Assembly (NCBI GenBank): GCA_030695905.1
Contig: JAUYOL010000034.1
Span: 1 to 50,612 of the forward strand
Origin: Candidatus Omnitrophota bacterium
Lineage (GTDB): Bacteria > Omnitrophota > Gorgyraeia > 2-01-FULL-45-10
Length of the DNA stretch: 50,612 nucleotides
Direction of reading: 5' to 3'
Shown here: positions 30,963-39,514 of the stretch, in pieces
How positions within the stretch are numbered: position 1 is the stretch's first letter
Layout of the letters: the number at the start of each line of letters is the position of its first letter
Translations under genes and position numbers: made by a program
Notes under the pieces: model-generated
What the model was told of the DNA's origin: nothing
The model's input: only the letters and a program-made list of their open reading frames with translations
Database searches by the model: none

Positions 30963-31493
30963 ATGGACTACTCTGACAAGCATTCATCAATTAAAAAAGC
31001 CGCAAAATTAGACGTAGATACAGATAGTGGTTACTATGAGTTTCTAAAGATTGCGAAGAAAAGTAATCTTGGAAAAGAGCGTCTTAGCTATTATTCCAAT
31101 GCATATGAAGCTGCCGGTGACTCAGGTTTGCGCGCGCTATCATATCGAAAAAGGATGCCCGAAGCTATACGAGAAAGTGCCGTAGAAGAAATTAATAAAT
31201 ATCTTTATAATAAAGTACCTCTCAAGCACCGCTCGGAAATCGGATTTCTTGTTAAAGTGCAATATAATCGCATTACTATTGCTGAAAAGAGGCCGCTTTT
31301 TGGAGATCCTGCCAGGACGAGCTGTTCTGAGTTTTGCCAGATGCGATATACGGATTTCGACAACCGCTGGCACCTTTATTGGAAAAGAAAGACCGGTAAG
31401 TGGTGGCCATATGTTCCAAAAAAGGATGTTTATACAATAAACGATTGTGTTAGGGAAGTAGATGGAGACGGGTGGGGATGTTTTTGGGGATAA
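30963..31493 (+). CDS. DUF3024-like protein of unknown function
   Basis: The protein has 176 residues. The first 60 are helical with LKIAKKSNLGKERLSYYSNAYE, reminiscent of a small HTH. The C-terminal part (IAEKRPLFGDP...RYTDFDNRWHLYWKRKTGKWWPYVP) matches the aromatic, RY/W-rich pattern of DUF3024, which has no established function. The ATG lies 2 nt after the HEPN stop and a strong terminator follows, so it closes the toxin-antitoxin operon. It may be a passenger or a third component; the sequence does not decide. Confidence 0.6.
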   Translation: MDYSDKHSSIKKAAKLDVDTDSGYYEFLKIAKKSNLGKERLSYYSNAYEAAGDSGLRALSYRKRMPEAIRESAVEEINKYLYNKVPLKHRSEIGFLVKVQYNRITIAEKRPLFGDPARTSCSEFCQMRYTDFDNRWHLYWKRKTGKWWPYVPKKDVYTINDCVREVDGDGWGCFWG

Positions 31494-31538
31494 AAGTCCA
31501 TTTTCGTTCAAACCCCCACGGCTACCAAAGTAGGGTGG

Positions 31539-31577
31539 ATACTCCGAAGAACTATAAATTTTTCGGAGTATTTTTTT
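31539..31577 (+). terminator. Rho-independent terminator after the DUF3024 gene
   Basis: ATACTCCGAA (31539-31548) pairs perfectly with TTCGGAGTAT (31562-31571), and the stem runs into TTTTTTATA. It separates the toxin-antitoxin transcript from the arsenic operon promoter at 31588. Confidence 0.9.
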
Positions 31578-31587
31578 ATACATACTA

Positions 31588-31640
31588 TTGACAGATGGGT
31601 ATAATATCGGTAGGATAGTTATGAGCATATGCTCATAACT
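31588..31640 (+). promoter_or_regulatory. Arsenic operon promoter with a 24-bp perfect palindromic operator
   Basis: TTGACA (31588-31593), 17 nt and TAGGAT (31611-31616) place the start near 31623. Directly after the -10, a perfect 24-bp palindrome occupies 31617-31640 (half-site AGTTATGAGCAT followed by its complement). A dimeric repressor bound there would cover the start site and the ribosome site (AGGAG at 31641). The encoded DNA-binding protein DUF134, first gene of the operon, is the obvious candidate; an ArsR-type regulator elsewhere is the alternative. Confidence 0.75.
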
Positions 31641-31651
31641 AGGAGAATGAT

Positions 31652-31957
31652 TTGAGGCCAAAGAAGACCAGATGGGTTAAATGTTTGCCCGGTGAAAGAT
31701 GTTTTAAGCCTGTGTGTAAGCCGTTTAATAAAGTTAAATGCACGTCTTTAACTCTAGATGAGTTTGAGGCCGTCAGGCTGGCGGATCTTGATGGACTGGA
31801 ACATCTTGACGCGGCGAAAAGGCTTAAGATCTCACGCCCGACATTCTCCAGGATTTTGTCTTCAGCCCGTAATAAGATTGCCGATGGGCTGGTAAATATC
31901 AAAGCTATTAAAATTGAAGGCGGGTGCTGCAAGATACTAAGCGGAAAGAAAAGGTGA
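31652..31957 (+). CDS. DUF134 family predicted DNA-binding regulator
   Basis: The start is TTG at 31652, 6 nt after AGGAG; the nearby ATG at 31647 runs into a stop after one codon. The 101-residue protein opens RPKKTRWVKCLPGERCFKPVCKP, the cysteine-containing start of DUF134 (UPF0251), followed by an HTH of sigma-region-4 type (LTLDEFEAVRLADLDGLEHLDAAKRLKISRPTFSRIL). The cysteines (CLPGERCFKPVC, and CC near the end) could bind metal or arsenite. It precedes arsM and the ACR3 pump with 3 nt between stop and next start, so I infer it senses metalloid or redox state and regulates this operon through the 24-bp palindrome. Direct functional data on the family are sparse. Confidence 0.85.
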   Translation: MRPKKTRWVKCLPGERCFKPVCKPFNKVKCTSLTLDEFEAVRLADLDGLEHLDAAKRLKISRPTFSRILSSARNKIADGLVNIKAIKIEGGCCKILSGKKR

Positions 31958-31960
31958 TAT

Positions 31961-32782
31961 GTGAGGGAAAGAGCCGGTGAGATAAAAAAAATTGTGAGAG
32001 ATGGCTATGCAAGAATTGCTAATCAAAACGGTTCCTGTTGCCCGGCAAAGTCTTGTTGTGGCAGCGCTAATACCGTTCAAGCCATAAGCAAAAGCATTGG
32101 CTACAGTGAAGAGGATATAAAGGCTGTTCCCGAAAATGCTAACCTGGGCTTAGGATGCGGCAACCCCGTTGCTTTGACGGCTTTAAAAGAAGGCGATGTG
32201 GTGCTGGATTTAGGAAGCGGCGCCGGATTTGACGCGTTTCTTGCCGCTAAAAAGGTCGGCAAGACAGGACGCGTCATCGGCATTGACATGACGGCCCAGA
32301 TGATTAAAAAGGCAAGAGCGAATGCAAAGAAGGGCGGCTATTCTAACGTTGAATTTCGCTTGGGTGAAATTGAAAAGCTTCCAGTCGAAGACAATTCCGT
32401 CGATGTGATTATTTCCAATTGCGTGATCAATCTTTCGCCGGATAAGAAGAGCGTATTTGAAGACGCGTTCAGAGTATTGAAGCCCGGCGGGAGGCTGATG
32501 GTTTCCGATTTGGTGCTGGTGAAAGATCTGCCTTTGATTATTAAAGAGTCGGTGGAAGCGTATGTGGGTTGTCTTGCAGGCGCTATCTTTAAGAAAGACT
32601 ATCTGAATTATATTAAAGAGGCCGGATTTGATAATATCGAAGTTGTCGGCGAGGCTTTTTATCCGGTTGATGCTACGGCAAAAGTTATTAAGAGTAGCCC
32701 TATAAGAAGCCCGGATGACCTCAAAGAGATCGAGCATTCGATTGCGAGCATAAAGGTTAGCGCAGGAAAAGGAAGGGGATAA
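31961..32782 (+). CDS. arsM: Arsenite S-adenosylmethionine methyltransferase
   Basis: It starts at a GTG at 31961 preceded by AAAGGTGAT. The 273 residues contain an N-terminal CCPAKSCCG cluster, the AdoMet site [11 protein letters not shown], a cysteine in LGLGCGNP, the [11 protein letters not shown] motif and a cysteine in YVGCLAGA. Three conserved cysteines at these places bind As(III) in ArsM. The enzyme methylates arsenite in the cytoplasm to volatile or more reactive methyl species. Its length is normal. The last base of its stop is the first base of the ACR3 start (TAATG), so expression is coupled with the efflux pump. Confidence 0.92.
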   Translation: MRERAGEIKKIVRDGYARIANQNGSCCPAKSCCGSANTVQAISKSIGYSEEDIKAVPENANLGLGCGNPVALTALKEGDVVLDLGSGAGFDAFLAAKKVGKTGRVIGIDMTAQMIKKARANAKKGGYSNVEFRLGEIEKLPVEDNSVDVIISNCVINLSPDKKSVFEDAFRVLKPGGRLMVSDLVLVKDLPLIIKESVEAYVGCLAGAIFKKDYLNYIKEAGFDNIEVVGEAFYPVDATAKVIKSSPIRSPDDLKEIEHSIASIKVSAGKGRG

Positions 32783-33828
32783 TGTCCGATACTATTTCAA
32801 AAAAGTTATCATTTCTTGACAGGCACTTGACGCTATGGATATTTCTCGGGATGGCGCTTGGCGTGGTTTCCGGATACCTCTATCCGGGAATAGCCGGATT
32901 CTGGAATAGCTTTCAAATTGGTACTACCAACATTCCCATAGCAATAGGCCTTATCCTTATGATGTATCCGCCTCTTGCAAAAGTAAAATACGAAGAGATG
33001 GGGTCGGTTTTTAAGAATGGCAAGATATTGGCCTTGTCTCTTGTCCAGAACTGGGTCGTTGGGCCAATACTAATGTTTGTCCTGGCGGTGCTTTTCCTGA
33101 AAAATTACCCCGACTATATGATAGGCCTGATAATGATAGGGCTTGCGCGCTGTATCGCGATGGTTATCGTATGGAATGATCTTGCCAAGGGTGACACCGA
33201 ATACTGCGCTGGCCTGGTAGCATTTAACTCACTATTTCAAGTTGTATTTTTTTCAGCCTACACGTGGTTCTTTATCACGGTGCTTCCTCCATATTTTGGG
33301 TTAAAGGGAGTTGAAGTAAATATCAGCATCGTGCAGATCGCGAACAGCGTCTTTATCTATCTGGGTATTCCGTTTCTCGCCGGGATCATTACGAGGATCA
33401 CTTTACTAAGGTTAAAAAGTAAAAGATGGTATGAAGAAAAATTTATACCTATGATAAGTCCGATAACCTTAATATCGCTGTTATTTACTATTATCGTTAT
33501 GTTTTCGCTCAAGGGCCAATATATCGTAAGAATACCTCTGGATGTTATACGAATTGCCGTACCATTATTAGTCTATTTTATATTGATGTTTTTGGCCTCC
33601 TTCTACATGGGCAAGAAATTCAGCGCGGGGTATGCGAAGACCGCGACGCTCTCATTTACGGCCGCAAGCAATAATTTTGAGTTGTCCATAGCGGTGGCAG
33701 TGGCCGTGTTCGGGATTAATTCCGGCGTCGCATTTGCCGCGGTAATCGGCCCTTTGGTCGAAGTGCCGGTGCTTATCGGGCTCGTCAACGTAGCGTTATA
33801 TTTCAAAAGAATATATTTTAAGGGGTAG
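32782..33828 (+). CDS. arsB (ACR3 type): ACR3 family arsenite efflux permease
   Basis: The 348 residues have about ten hydrophobic helices. The start reads [21 protein letters not shown], typical of ACR3. The conserved cysteine of helix 4 is present in [19 protein letters not shown], as is the glutamate late in the chain in [17 protein letters not shown]; both are needed for arsenite transport in characterised members. It exports As(III) driven by the proton gradient. Coupled to arsM by a 1-base overlap, it completes the regulator-methylase-pump operon. No arsenate reductase (arsC) is in the window, so the operon handles arsenite directly, as expected for an anoxic habitat. Confidence 0.93.
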   Translation: MSDTISKKLSFLDRHLTLWIFLGMALGVVSGYLYPGIAGFWNSFQIGTTNIPIAIGLILMMYPPLAKVKYEEMGSVFKNGKILALSLVQNWVVGPILMFVLAVLFLKNYPDYMIGLIMIGLARCIAMVIVWNDLAKGDTEYCAGLVAFNSLFQVVFFSAYTWFFITVLPPYFGLKGVEVNISIVQIANSVFIYLGIPFLAGIITRITLLRLKSKRWYEEKFIPMISPITLISLLFTIIVMFSLKGQYIVRIPLDVIRIAVPLLVYFILMFLASFYMGKKFSAGYAKTATLSFTAASNNFELSIAVAVAVFGINSGVAFAAVIGPLVEVPVLIGLVNVALYFKRIYFKG

Positions 33829-33843
33829 TCCGCCTATTTTGCC

Positions 33844-33872
33844 TTGCCTGCGCCTTATTCTTGTAGTATTCT
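33844..33872 (+). promoter_or_regulatory. Possible promoter for the GGDEF/ATPase gene
   Basis: TTGCCT (33844-33849), 17 nt and TATTCT (33867-33872) would start transcription almost at the ATG at 33880, giving a leaderless message. This fits the lack of any Shine-Dalgarno sequence before that ATG. Read-through from the arsenic operon is equally possible. Confidence 0.3.
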
Positions 33873-33879
33873 ATTAGAA

Positions 33880-36800
33880 ATGGCTACCAATTCACAAGAT
33901 GCCCGTTTTGAGGGCCCGTCCTTTATCGATCCGTTAACGAGGCTTTTTAATCGTTACTACCTGGATCAATTTATTCCGCAGGAGATAAAAAAAGCAGGTC
34001 TCAGTAATTATCCGTTATCTATACTTATGATAGACGTGGACAAGTTCAAGAAGATCAACGACGGATACGGCCACCTTTGCGGCGATAGAGTCCTGACGCA
34101 GGTCGCGGAAGCCATCAAGAAATCCATCAGGCAGACCGATACGGCAATAAGATATGCAGGAGACGAATTTATAATTTTATTATCCGGCGCCGATAAAGAT
34201 AAGACCGCCAAGATATGCGGCACTCTTGTTAATAACATCGAACAGACAGGCTTTACCGGGGACAAAAACCAGAAGATCAATGTAACGCTAAGCATAGGCT
34301 ACGCAGTATTCCCGGAAGATGCCGATGATAAGACCAAACTTATAGAGATGGCTGACAAAGCGCTGTACCTGTCTAAAAAAAGGGGCAGGAACAGGTTTGC
34401 CTCCGCAAAAGAAGTTACGGCGGAGGAAGTAAGCTCCCTCATCGCGATGGAATCGTTTCCATGCCGTAAATTTATCGACAGGCAGAAAGAATTGGACGCG
34501 CTCAAAGGGATGGTTTCGCTGGGCATAAAATCCGGCGCGCCACAGGCGGCATTCATAGTGGGCCAGTCGGGAGTGGGTAAGACAAGGACCCTGAATGAGA
34601 TAATAGAGTATATAAAAGATCAGGCTATTATTGTGCATTGTAATGCCTCCTCGCAGCATTCCAACGACCCATATTATCTATTTGCCAGGGGCCTCGGCGG
34701 CTACATAGATAAGGCAGGTATGGATAATCCTGAAATGACCGACATATTACTGAAGATGCCCTCGTCCGAATTATCCGAGCTGGGCCTTGTAGTTCCGCAA
34801 TTAAGGAAGCTGATAAAGAAATCGTCCGATCTGACAATAGATGATAAAGGCAGAAGGTTTTTGATATTCAAGGCATTTTTAAATTTTTTAAGCGCCTTGA
34901 GCGGCCTTCTTCCCGTTTTTATAATTTTTGACGATATACAGTGGTCCGATAGCGCGAGCCTGGAACTGATCCGGCACCTGATTAAACAAAAAAAAGATAA
35001 GAATATATCGATAATCTGCGCTTCTATGGATGACAGGCTTGCGCAGTATCCCGAAGCGAAAAAGATCGAGCTTAATAATCTATCGAACGATGACACGGCC
35101 CTCATGATAGAGGCCATCTTCCCGGAACCGGGAAGATCGAAAGAGTTTACCGGTTTAGTCTACGAGGCCACGAAGGGCAACCCTTATTTTATCGAAGAAA
35201 TTCTCAAGTGGCTTATCGAAAAAGGCATTATATTTTATCGCAACGACGCCTGGCAGGTTAAGTCCGGCATAACGGGGAATGACATACCGGCATCGCTCGA
35301 CGATATTATAAAAAGCAGGCTAATGTCCCTGGATGACGAGACAAAGGAAATGATACTGCAGGCCGCTGTAATAGGTAAAAATTTCCAGTCGGATATTTTG
35401 AACAAGCTGGGGGACAAAAACGAGGGCTTCATATCGGAATTGATAGAGCGCGCCAAAAGTATGCATCTTGTAAGCGATGTGGATAAGACAGGAGGGTTTG
35501 ATTTTGTAGGAGATCGCACGCAGGATATATTATACAGCCAGCTGGATGAGGACCAGCGCAATAATATGCATTATAAGATAGCCGAGGCGCTGGTAGATGA
35601 ACACAGGGATAATATTTATGACGTCGCGGGCCAGGCCGCGTTTCATTACAGCCATGTTCCGGGACGGGAAAATGCCCTAAAACTCGGTAAAGAGCTGCTG
35701 GAAAAAACGAAAGAACTGTTCAACCCCGGTGAAATAAAAGAATATCTGGAGCAGTTCGCGCAGGAGCTTCTTTCCGGAAAAGAGAAAACAACCGTCGAAT
35801 TAAGCGACAATATGATGAAAGAGGCGGTAAAGTTCATCCTCTTTACCCAGGGTGCTATTAAAAAGATACGCCTTTACCCTCCGACAAGTTCGGTTAGGCT
35901 TGGTACAGTAAAAGAAGCCTACGCTATTATAAATAAGATACTGGGTGAGTCAGAGACCCTGGTTATTACCGAGGTAGAAAAGAGCCTCGTAGTAAACGGT
36001 AGGCGTTTGTCTCCGGGTGAATCGGAACACGCCAAGGCGGAAGATTTTGTGCATATAATGATGGAGCAGGAGATAAAGACAATATCTTTTAAGACTTGCC
36101 TGCGCGAAGACGAGATCGGCAGCCTTATAAACCATTTATCGATAGGCCGCAAAGATGTGGCGGATAAAGGCGGGTGGGCGGCGCTTATAAATAAAGAATC
36201 GCTCGAACATATAGGGATAGATGAACTGCACTTCATATCCGTGGATGAATACGCGCAAACCGGCCGCGGGAGAAAAGGTTTAAGCGATCTCATGCTCATG
36301 GAGTTTTTGATGGGCAAGATAGACTCAACCGCGGTAAACAGGGAAGAGATCATCCATAATATAGAAAAGAATCCTCAGGCTATAGCGCGGGCGATAACCG
36401 ATATAGCCAACACGGCAATGGAAAAAGACGGCACGCAGGACCAGGCCAAGGTTATTACCGACGCTGTAACGAAAATAGACGCCCAGATATTCGACGCAAG
36501 ATCCAAAACCGGCAATCACCAGAAAGATATGGCCAAGATAATTCTGGAATTAGAGCCCGGCCTTAGGCATAAAGTTATAGGGTCTTTTATGTCCGAATCA
36601 AGGCAGGAGCAGAAGAAAGTAGCTACGGGCATAATGGGCGCTCTTACCGATGATTTTCTCATAGATGTTATAATGGAAAAATATAAAGACAATATGTATA
36701 ACCCGCTTCTTATAAAAGAGTTTATCGACGAAATTTTGATAAACCAGGAGCGTAAAAAAGAAGTTTTGGAGAAATTGGAACCTAAATTATTGCAGCTTGA

Positions 36801-37818
36801 TGTAAGCAGCGAAGACCTGGATTTTGTGATGGGCAGATCCGCATGGAAAGATCTTTCCTTGGAAAGAAAGATAGGTATATTGTTGGGGCTTCCGCAGGAT
36901 TACTATACTCCGGACGCGCTGGATAAGATCGCGGACCTGCTCGAAGACCTTGATTCTAAAGGCAGGAAAGATGAAGTCAAAGACGCTTTAGCAAGATTTT
37001 TAATAAAGGCGAATAAACTTAACGAAAAAGCGCGCCGGAATTTATTAAAAAGGATAAGCGAATTTTTAAAGGAACCTTCCGGCAGGACGAAGTATATACT
37101 GGAAAAATTGGAACAGGAAAAGGACCCGCAAATTCTTGCCGAAGCGCTTGAAGCTACTAAATATATTATAACAGATTCAGCGGCCCCGGATGATGCGTCT
37201 TTCGGGATTTTTTCGGGCAAGCTCTTTATGATTTTGCTCAAAAAAGTTAAAGAAGAAGAAAGTCAAAAATCTCAAAGCTATGAAGTTATTAAAAATTTTG
37301 TAACAGATATTTCTATTGCCCCTGTCTTAAGAAAGTTAGTATATGCGGCCATTAATGATAATGCGTATCAGATTAAAGATATATACTTTGTTTTTAACGA
37401 AAGACTTGTAGACGCGCTTGTAGAACTCGGCACCAAGAAGAGTGTAAGCCTGAAGGATCCATTCAGAGAATTTCTTGTAAGAAAGCAGATAGCGGATTTA
37501 TTAAAAGGCTTAAAAACCGCCCCGGTGGATAGGCTTAAAAAAATATGCGCGGAATTGAAAGAAGCCGTAACCCCTTCTTTAATAGAGCTAATAGGATATA
37601 TTCAGAGCGAGGAGATGGTCGAGACACTTGTGCAATTCATTCACCATAAAGACCCCGCTGTGAGGATGGCCGTGGTACAGGCCCTAAGCGAGATCGGCGG
37701 AGCTAAGGCTGTAGAGGCATTATCCAAAATAGCTAAGGAATCCCAGGATAGCAATATACGTGACCTTGCCAACATGCGTATGCAAAAGTTAAAAAAGAAG
37801 ATCCCTCCGCAAAAATAG
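33880..37818 (+). CDS. GGDEF diguanylate cyclase-ATPase-HEAT signalling protein
   Basis: I start at the ATG at 33880 (MATNSQDARFEG), which gives 1,312 residues; an upstream TTG has no support. The GGDEF domain (about residues 15-180) has DPLTRLFNR, the metal-binding MIDVDKFKKIND, the active-site variant AGDEF and an inhibitory RxxD (RQTD) five residues before it, so it is probably a feedback-regulated diguanylate cyclase. A large ATPase domain follows (Walker A GQSGVGKT near residue 228, Walker B VFIIFDDIQWSD) of the AAA_16 type found in LuxR/adenylate-cyclase-like multidomain regulators. The C-terminal half is helical and ends in HEAT repeats (VRMAVVQALSEIGGAKAVEAL). No membrane helix or receiver domain is seen, so the input is probably a protein ligand on the repeats. 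Confidence 0.85.
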   Translation: MATNSQDARFEGPSFIDPLTRLFNRYYLDQFIPQEIKKAGLSNYPLSILMIDVDKFKKINDGYGHLCGDRVLTQVAEAIKKSIRQTDTAIRYAGDEFIILLSGADKDKTAKICGTLVNNIEQTGFTGDKNQKINVTLSIGYAVFPEDADDKTKLIEMADKALYLSKKRGRNRFASAKEVTAEEVSSLIAMESFPCRKFIDRQKELDALKGMVSLGIKSGAPQAAFIVGQSGVGKTRTLNEIIEYIKDQAIIVHCNASSQHSNDPYYLFARGLGGYIDKAGMDNPEMTDILLKMPSSELSELGLVVPQLRKLIKKSSDLTIDDKGRRFLIFKAFLNFLSALSGLLPVFIIFDDIQWSDSASLELIRHLIKQKKDKNISIICASMDDRLAQYPEAKKIELNNLSNDDTALMIEAIFPEPGRSKEFTGLVYEATKGNPYFIEEILKWLIEKGIIFYRNDAWQVKSGITGNDIPASLDDIIKSRLMSLDDETKEMILQAAVIGKNFQSDILNKLGDKNEGFISELIERAKSMHLVSDVDKTGGFDFVGDRTQDILYSQLDEDQRNNMHYKIAEALVDEHRDNIYDVAGQAAFHYSHVPGRENALKLGKELLEKTKELFNPGEIKEYLEQFAQELLSGKEKTTVELSDNMMKEAVKFILFTQGAIKKIRLYPPTSSVRLGTVKEAYAIINKILGESETLVITEVEKSLVVNGRRLSPGESEHAKAEDFVHIMMEQEIKTISFKTCLREDEIGSLINHLSIGRKDVADKGGWAALINKESLEHIGIDELHFISVDEYAQTGRGRKGLSDLMLMEFLMGKIDSTAVNREEIIHNIEKNPQAIARAITDIANTAMEKDGTQDQAKVITDAVTKIDAQIFDARSKTGNHQKDMAKIILELEPGLRHKVIGSFMSESRQEQKKVATGIMGALTDDFLIDVIMEKYKDNMYNPLLIKEFIDEILINQERKKEVLEKLEPKLLQLDVSSEDLDFVMGRSAWKDLSLERKIGILLGLPQDYYTPDALDKIADLLEDLDSKGRKDEVKDALARFLIKANKLNEKARRNLLKRISEFLKEPSGRTKYILEKLEQEKDPQILAEALEATKYIITDSAAPDDASFGIFSGKLFMILLKKVKEEESQKSQSYEVIKNFVTDISIAPVLRKLVYAAINDNAYQIKDIYFVFNERLVDALVELGTKKSVSLKDPFREFLVRKQIADLLKGLKTAPVDRLKKICAELKEAVTPSLIELIGYIQSEEMVETLVQFIHHKDPAVRMAVVQALSEIGGAKAVEALSKIAKESQDSNIRDLANMRMQKLKKKIPPQK

Positions 37819-37833
37819 CAATACAAATAGCGA

Positions 37834-37922
37834 AAAGTTAGCGTTACTAAAATTTACATATTATAGATTTGACTTTTTATTCTATATTAGGTATACTTGA
37901 GTTCAAAAGTTAGTTACTAACC
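37834..37922 (+). promoter_or_regulatory. Strong promoter between paired ROK-type operators
   Basis: TTGACT (37869-37874), 17 nt and TATACT (37892-37897) form a near-consensus promoter. Related sequences flank it: AAAAGTTAGCGTTACTAAAA (37834-37853) upstream and AAAAGTTAGTTACTAACC (37905-37922) at the start site; the latter contains the inverted repeat GTTAGT-T-ACTAAC. The TTAGT...ACTAA shape recalls XylR-type ROK operators. The downstream ROK gene probably binds both sites and represses itself by looping or occlusion. Confidence 0.65.
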
Positions 37923-37946
37923 AAATATCTATAGAGGGTTAAGAAA

Positions 37947-39125
37947 ATGGATGCAAAGCCTGACGGGTTGTTTCATTATAGAACTCTCTCTGATAAAGAG
38001 AGAAAAAATTTAGCGATTCTCGAACTAATTAGAAAAAAAGGTCCCATCTCCAGAACAGAAATTTCCAGAATAACAGATATAAATGTGGTGTCCGTCTCGA
38101 ACTATATCAAAGACTACATAGACAAGAAGATATTATTAGAGACCGGATGGGATGTCTCCAGCGGCGGAAGGCGTCCGGAGCTGGTAGAATTAAACAGGAA
38201 GAATCTATACGTTATAGGTATCGATGTAGGCAGCCGGGAAGCGGCCGCTGTAATTACGGATCTTTCGATAAATGTACTGGCAAAAATCAGATTGCCTGTA
38301 TTAACGGACACTATAGACGCGATATCCGAGAAAGCTATCGAGGCCTTCCAGGAAGTGATAAAAAAATCCGGCATAGAAAAAAATAGCGTGATGGCCATAG
38401 GGTTGGGCATAGTCGGAGCGAATTCGAAACTTAATTCCGTGAGAGACCATATGCAGGCGAAGACCGGGATTGAAACATTTATGGGCAGTGATGCCGCATG
38501 CGCGGCGTTTGGGGAGAAAAGGCTTAATCCTGCCGCCGACGTAGAAGACCTTTTGTATATGTATTCAGATGTAGGTTGCGGCATAATTATACGGGGAGAC
38601 ATATATTTCGGCGCGGGCGGCAATGCCGGCGAGATACAGATATCGCGTGAACATATATCGAGGGAAGAAGAGCTTATATTTTTTAAATCCGCGCAGTATT
38701 TAAGGCCATGGGGAATGGACCTTGGCATAACACAGATGGCAATGCATGAGATAGAGAAAGGCGTGGGCACCAAAATCGTCGCGTGCGCTAAGGGCGACAC
38801 TAAAAATATTACCAAAGAAGTTGTTATAAATGCGGCGATAGAAAATGATGATCTCGCGGTGGATATAATAAGAAACGCGGGCATGAATTTAGGCATTCGT
38901 ATAGCATACCTGGTAAATCTATTCAATCCCGAGATAGTCGTAGTGGGCGGCGGAGTGGAAAGAGCCGGTGACATTATTTTAGATCCGATAAAAAGCACGG
39001 TTAAAAAACTCGCTTTTACCCGGCAGGGTAACAGGGTGAATATAATAACAAGCGCCATTGGCGAAGACGCTGTCAGTATGGGCGCGGCGGCATTGGCGGT
39101 AAGAGAAATATTTTTGAAAGCATAA
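37947..39125 (+). CDS. ROK family transcriptional regulator (NagC/XylR type)
   Basis: The 392 residues comprise an N-terminal winged HTH (about 20-75, LAILELIRKKGPISRTEISRITDINVVSVSNYI) and a sugar-kinase-like ROK domain (VIGIDVGSREAAAVITD, GLGIVGANS, GSDAACAAFGE, VGCGIIIRGDIYFGAGGNAGEIQ). The zinc-binding CxCGxxGC motif that normally follows the GEI(Q/G) segment is missing and replaced by a Glu-rich stretch without cysteines. The HTH makes it a regulator rather than a glucokinase. Its ligand is probably a sugar or sugar derivative. It has its own strong promoter and paired operators, and heads a run of genes that includes TolC and RND pump components, so it may control that exporter. Confidence 0.85.
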   Translation: MDAKPDGLFHYRTLSDKERKNLAILELIRKKGPISRTEISRITDINVVSVSNYIKDYIDKKILLETGWDVSSGGRRPELVELNRKNLYVIGIDVGSREAAAVITDLSINVLAKIRLPVLTDTIDAISEKAIEAFQEVIKKSGIEKNSVMAIGLGIVGANSKLNSVRDHMQAKTGIETFMGSDAACAAFGEKRLNPAADVEDLLYMYSDVGCGIIIRGDIYFGAGGNAGEIQISREHISREEELIFFKSAQYLRPWGMDLGITQMAMHEIEKGVGTKIVACAKGDTKNITKEVVINAAIENDDLAVDIIRNAGMNLGIRIAYLVNLFNPEIVVVGGGVERAGDIILDPIKSTVKKLAFTRQGNRVNIITSAIGEDAVSMGAAALAVREIFLKA

Positions 39126-39148
39126 AGGTAAAAAAGAGGGGGTAATTT

Positions 39149-39514
39149 ATGGCGCAGGAAATGTCTTGTAAGGTTTGCGGCAAACCGTTCTTGCCTAATA
39201 AGTATCGTCCCAACCAGACGGTATGCTCTTCTCTCGAGTGCCAATATCAGAGGCAACTCGAGAATATGAAAAAGTGGCGCGGCAGAAACCCGAACTATTT
39301 CAGGTATAAGGAGAGCCAGGACTCGTCATGGCGCGAGACGTGCAGGCAAAGGTCGCTTGAATGGCGCAAGAAACATCAGGAGTATTTGAAGTTATACAGG
39401 GAGGAGCACAGGGACAGGCATAGATCCTATATGAAGGATTACATGAGAAACTATAGGAAGAAAAAAGGGATAACTAAAGGCGAAGATAATAAAAACAGTA
39501 ATGAATCTGTATAA
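39149..39514 (+). CDS. Small basic zinc-ribbon protein of unknown function
   Basis: The 121 residues begin with CKVCGKPF and continue with CSSLECQYQRQLENMKKWRGRNPNYF, so four cysteines (CxxC and Cx4C) form a likely zinc knuckle. The rest is a long, very basic helix (RQRSLEWRKKHQEYLKLYREEHRDRHRSYM) suited to nucleic acid binding. AGAGGGGG provides the ribosome site. It lies 23 nt after the ROK gene and overlaps the TolC gene by 14 nt, so it is in the same transcript. I recognise no named family. Confidence 0.7.
   Translation: MAQEMSCKVCGKPFLPNKYRPNQTVCSSLECQYQRQLENMKKWRGRNPNYFRYKESQDSSWRETCRQRSLEWRKKHQEYLKLYREEHRDRHRSYMKDYMRNYRKKKGITKGEDNKNSNESV

Noticed and set aside
31600-31605. TATAAT as the -10 of the arsenic operon
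   Set aside because: It is only 6 nt after TTGACA; the correctly spaced -10 is TAGGAT at 31611. An overlapping second promoter cannot be excluded.
38114-39256. 380-codon open frame on the minus strand
   Set aside because: It is antisense to the well-supported ROK regulator and start of the zinc-ribbon gene; its translation has no recognisable motifs.
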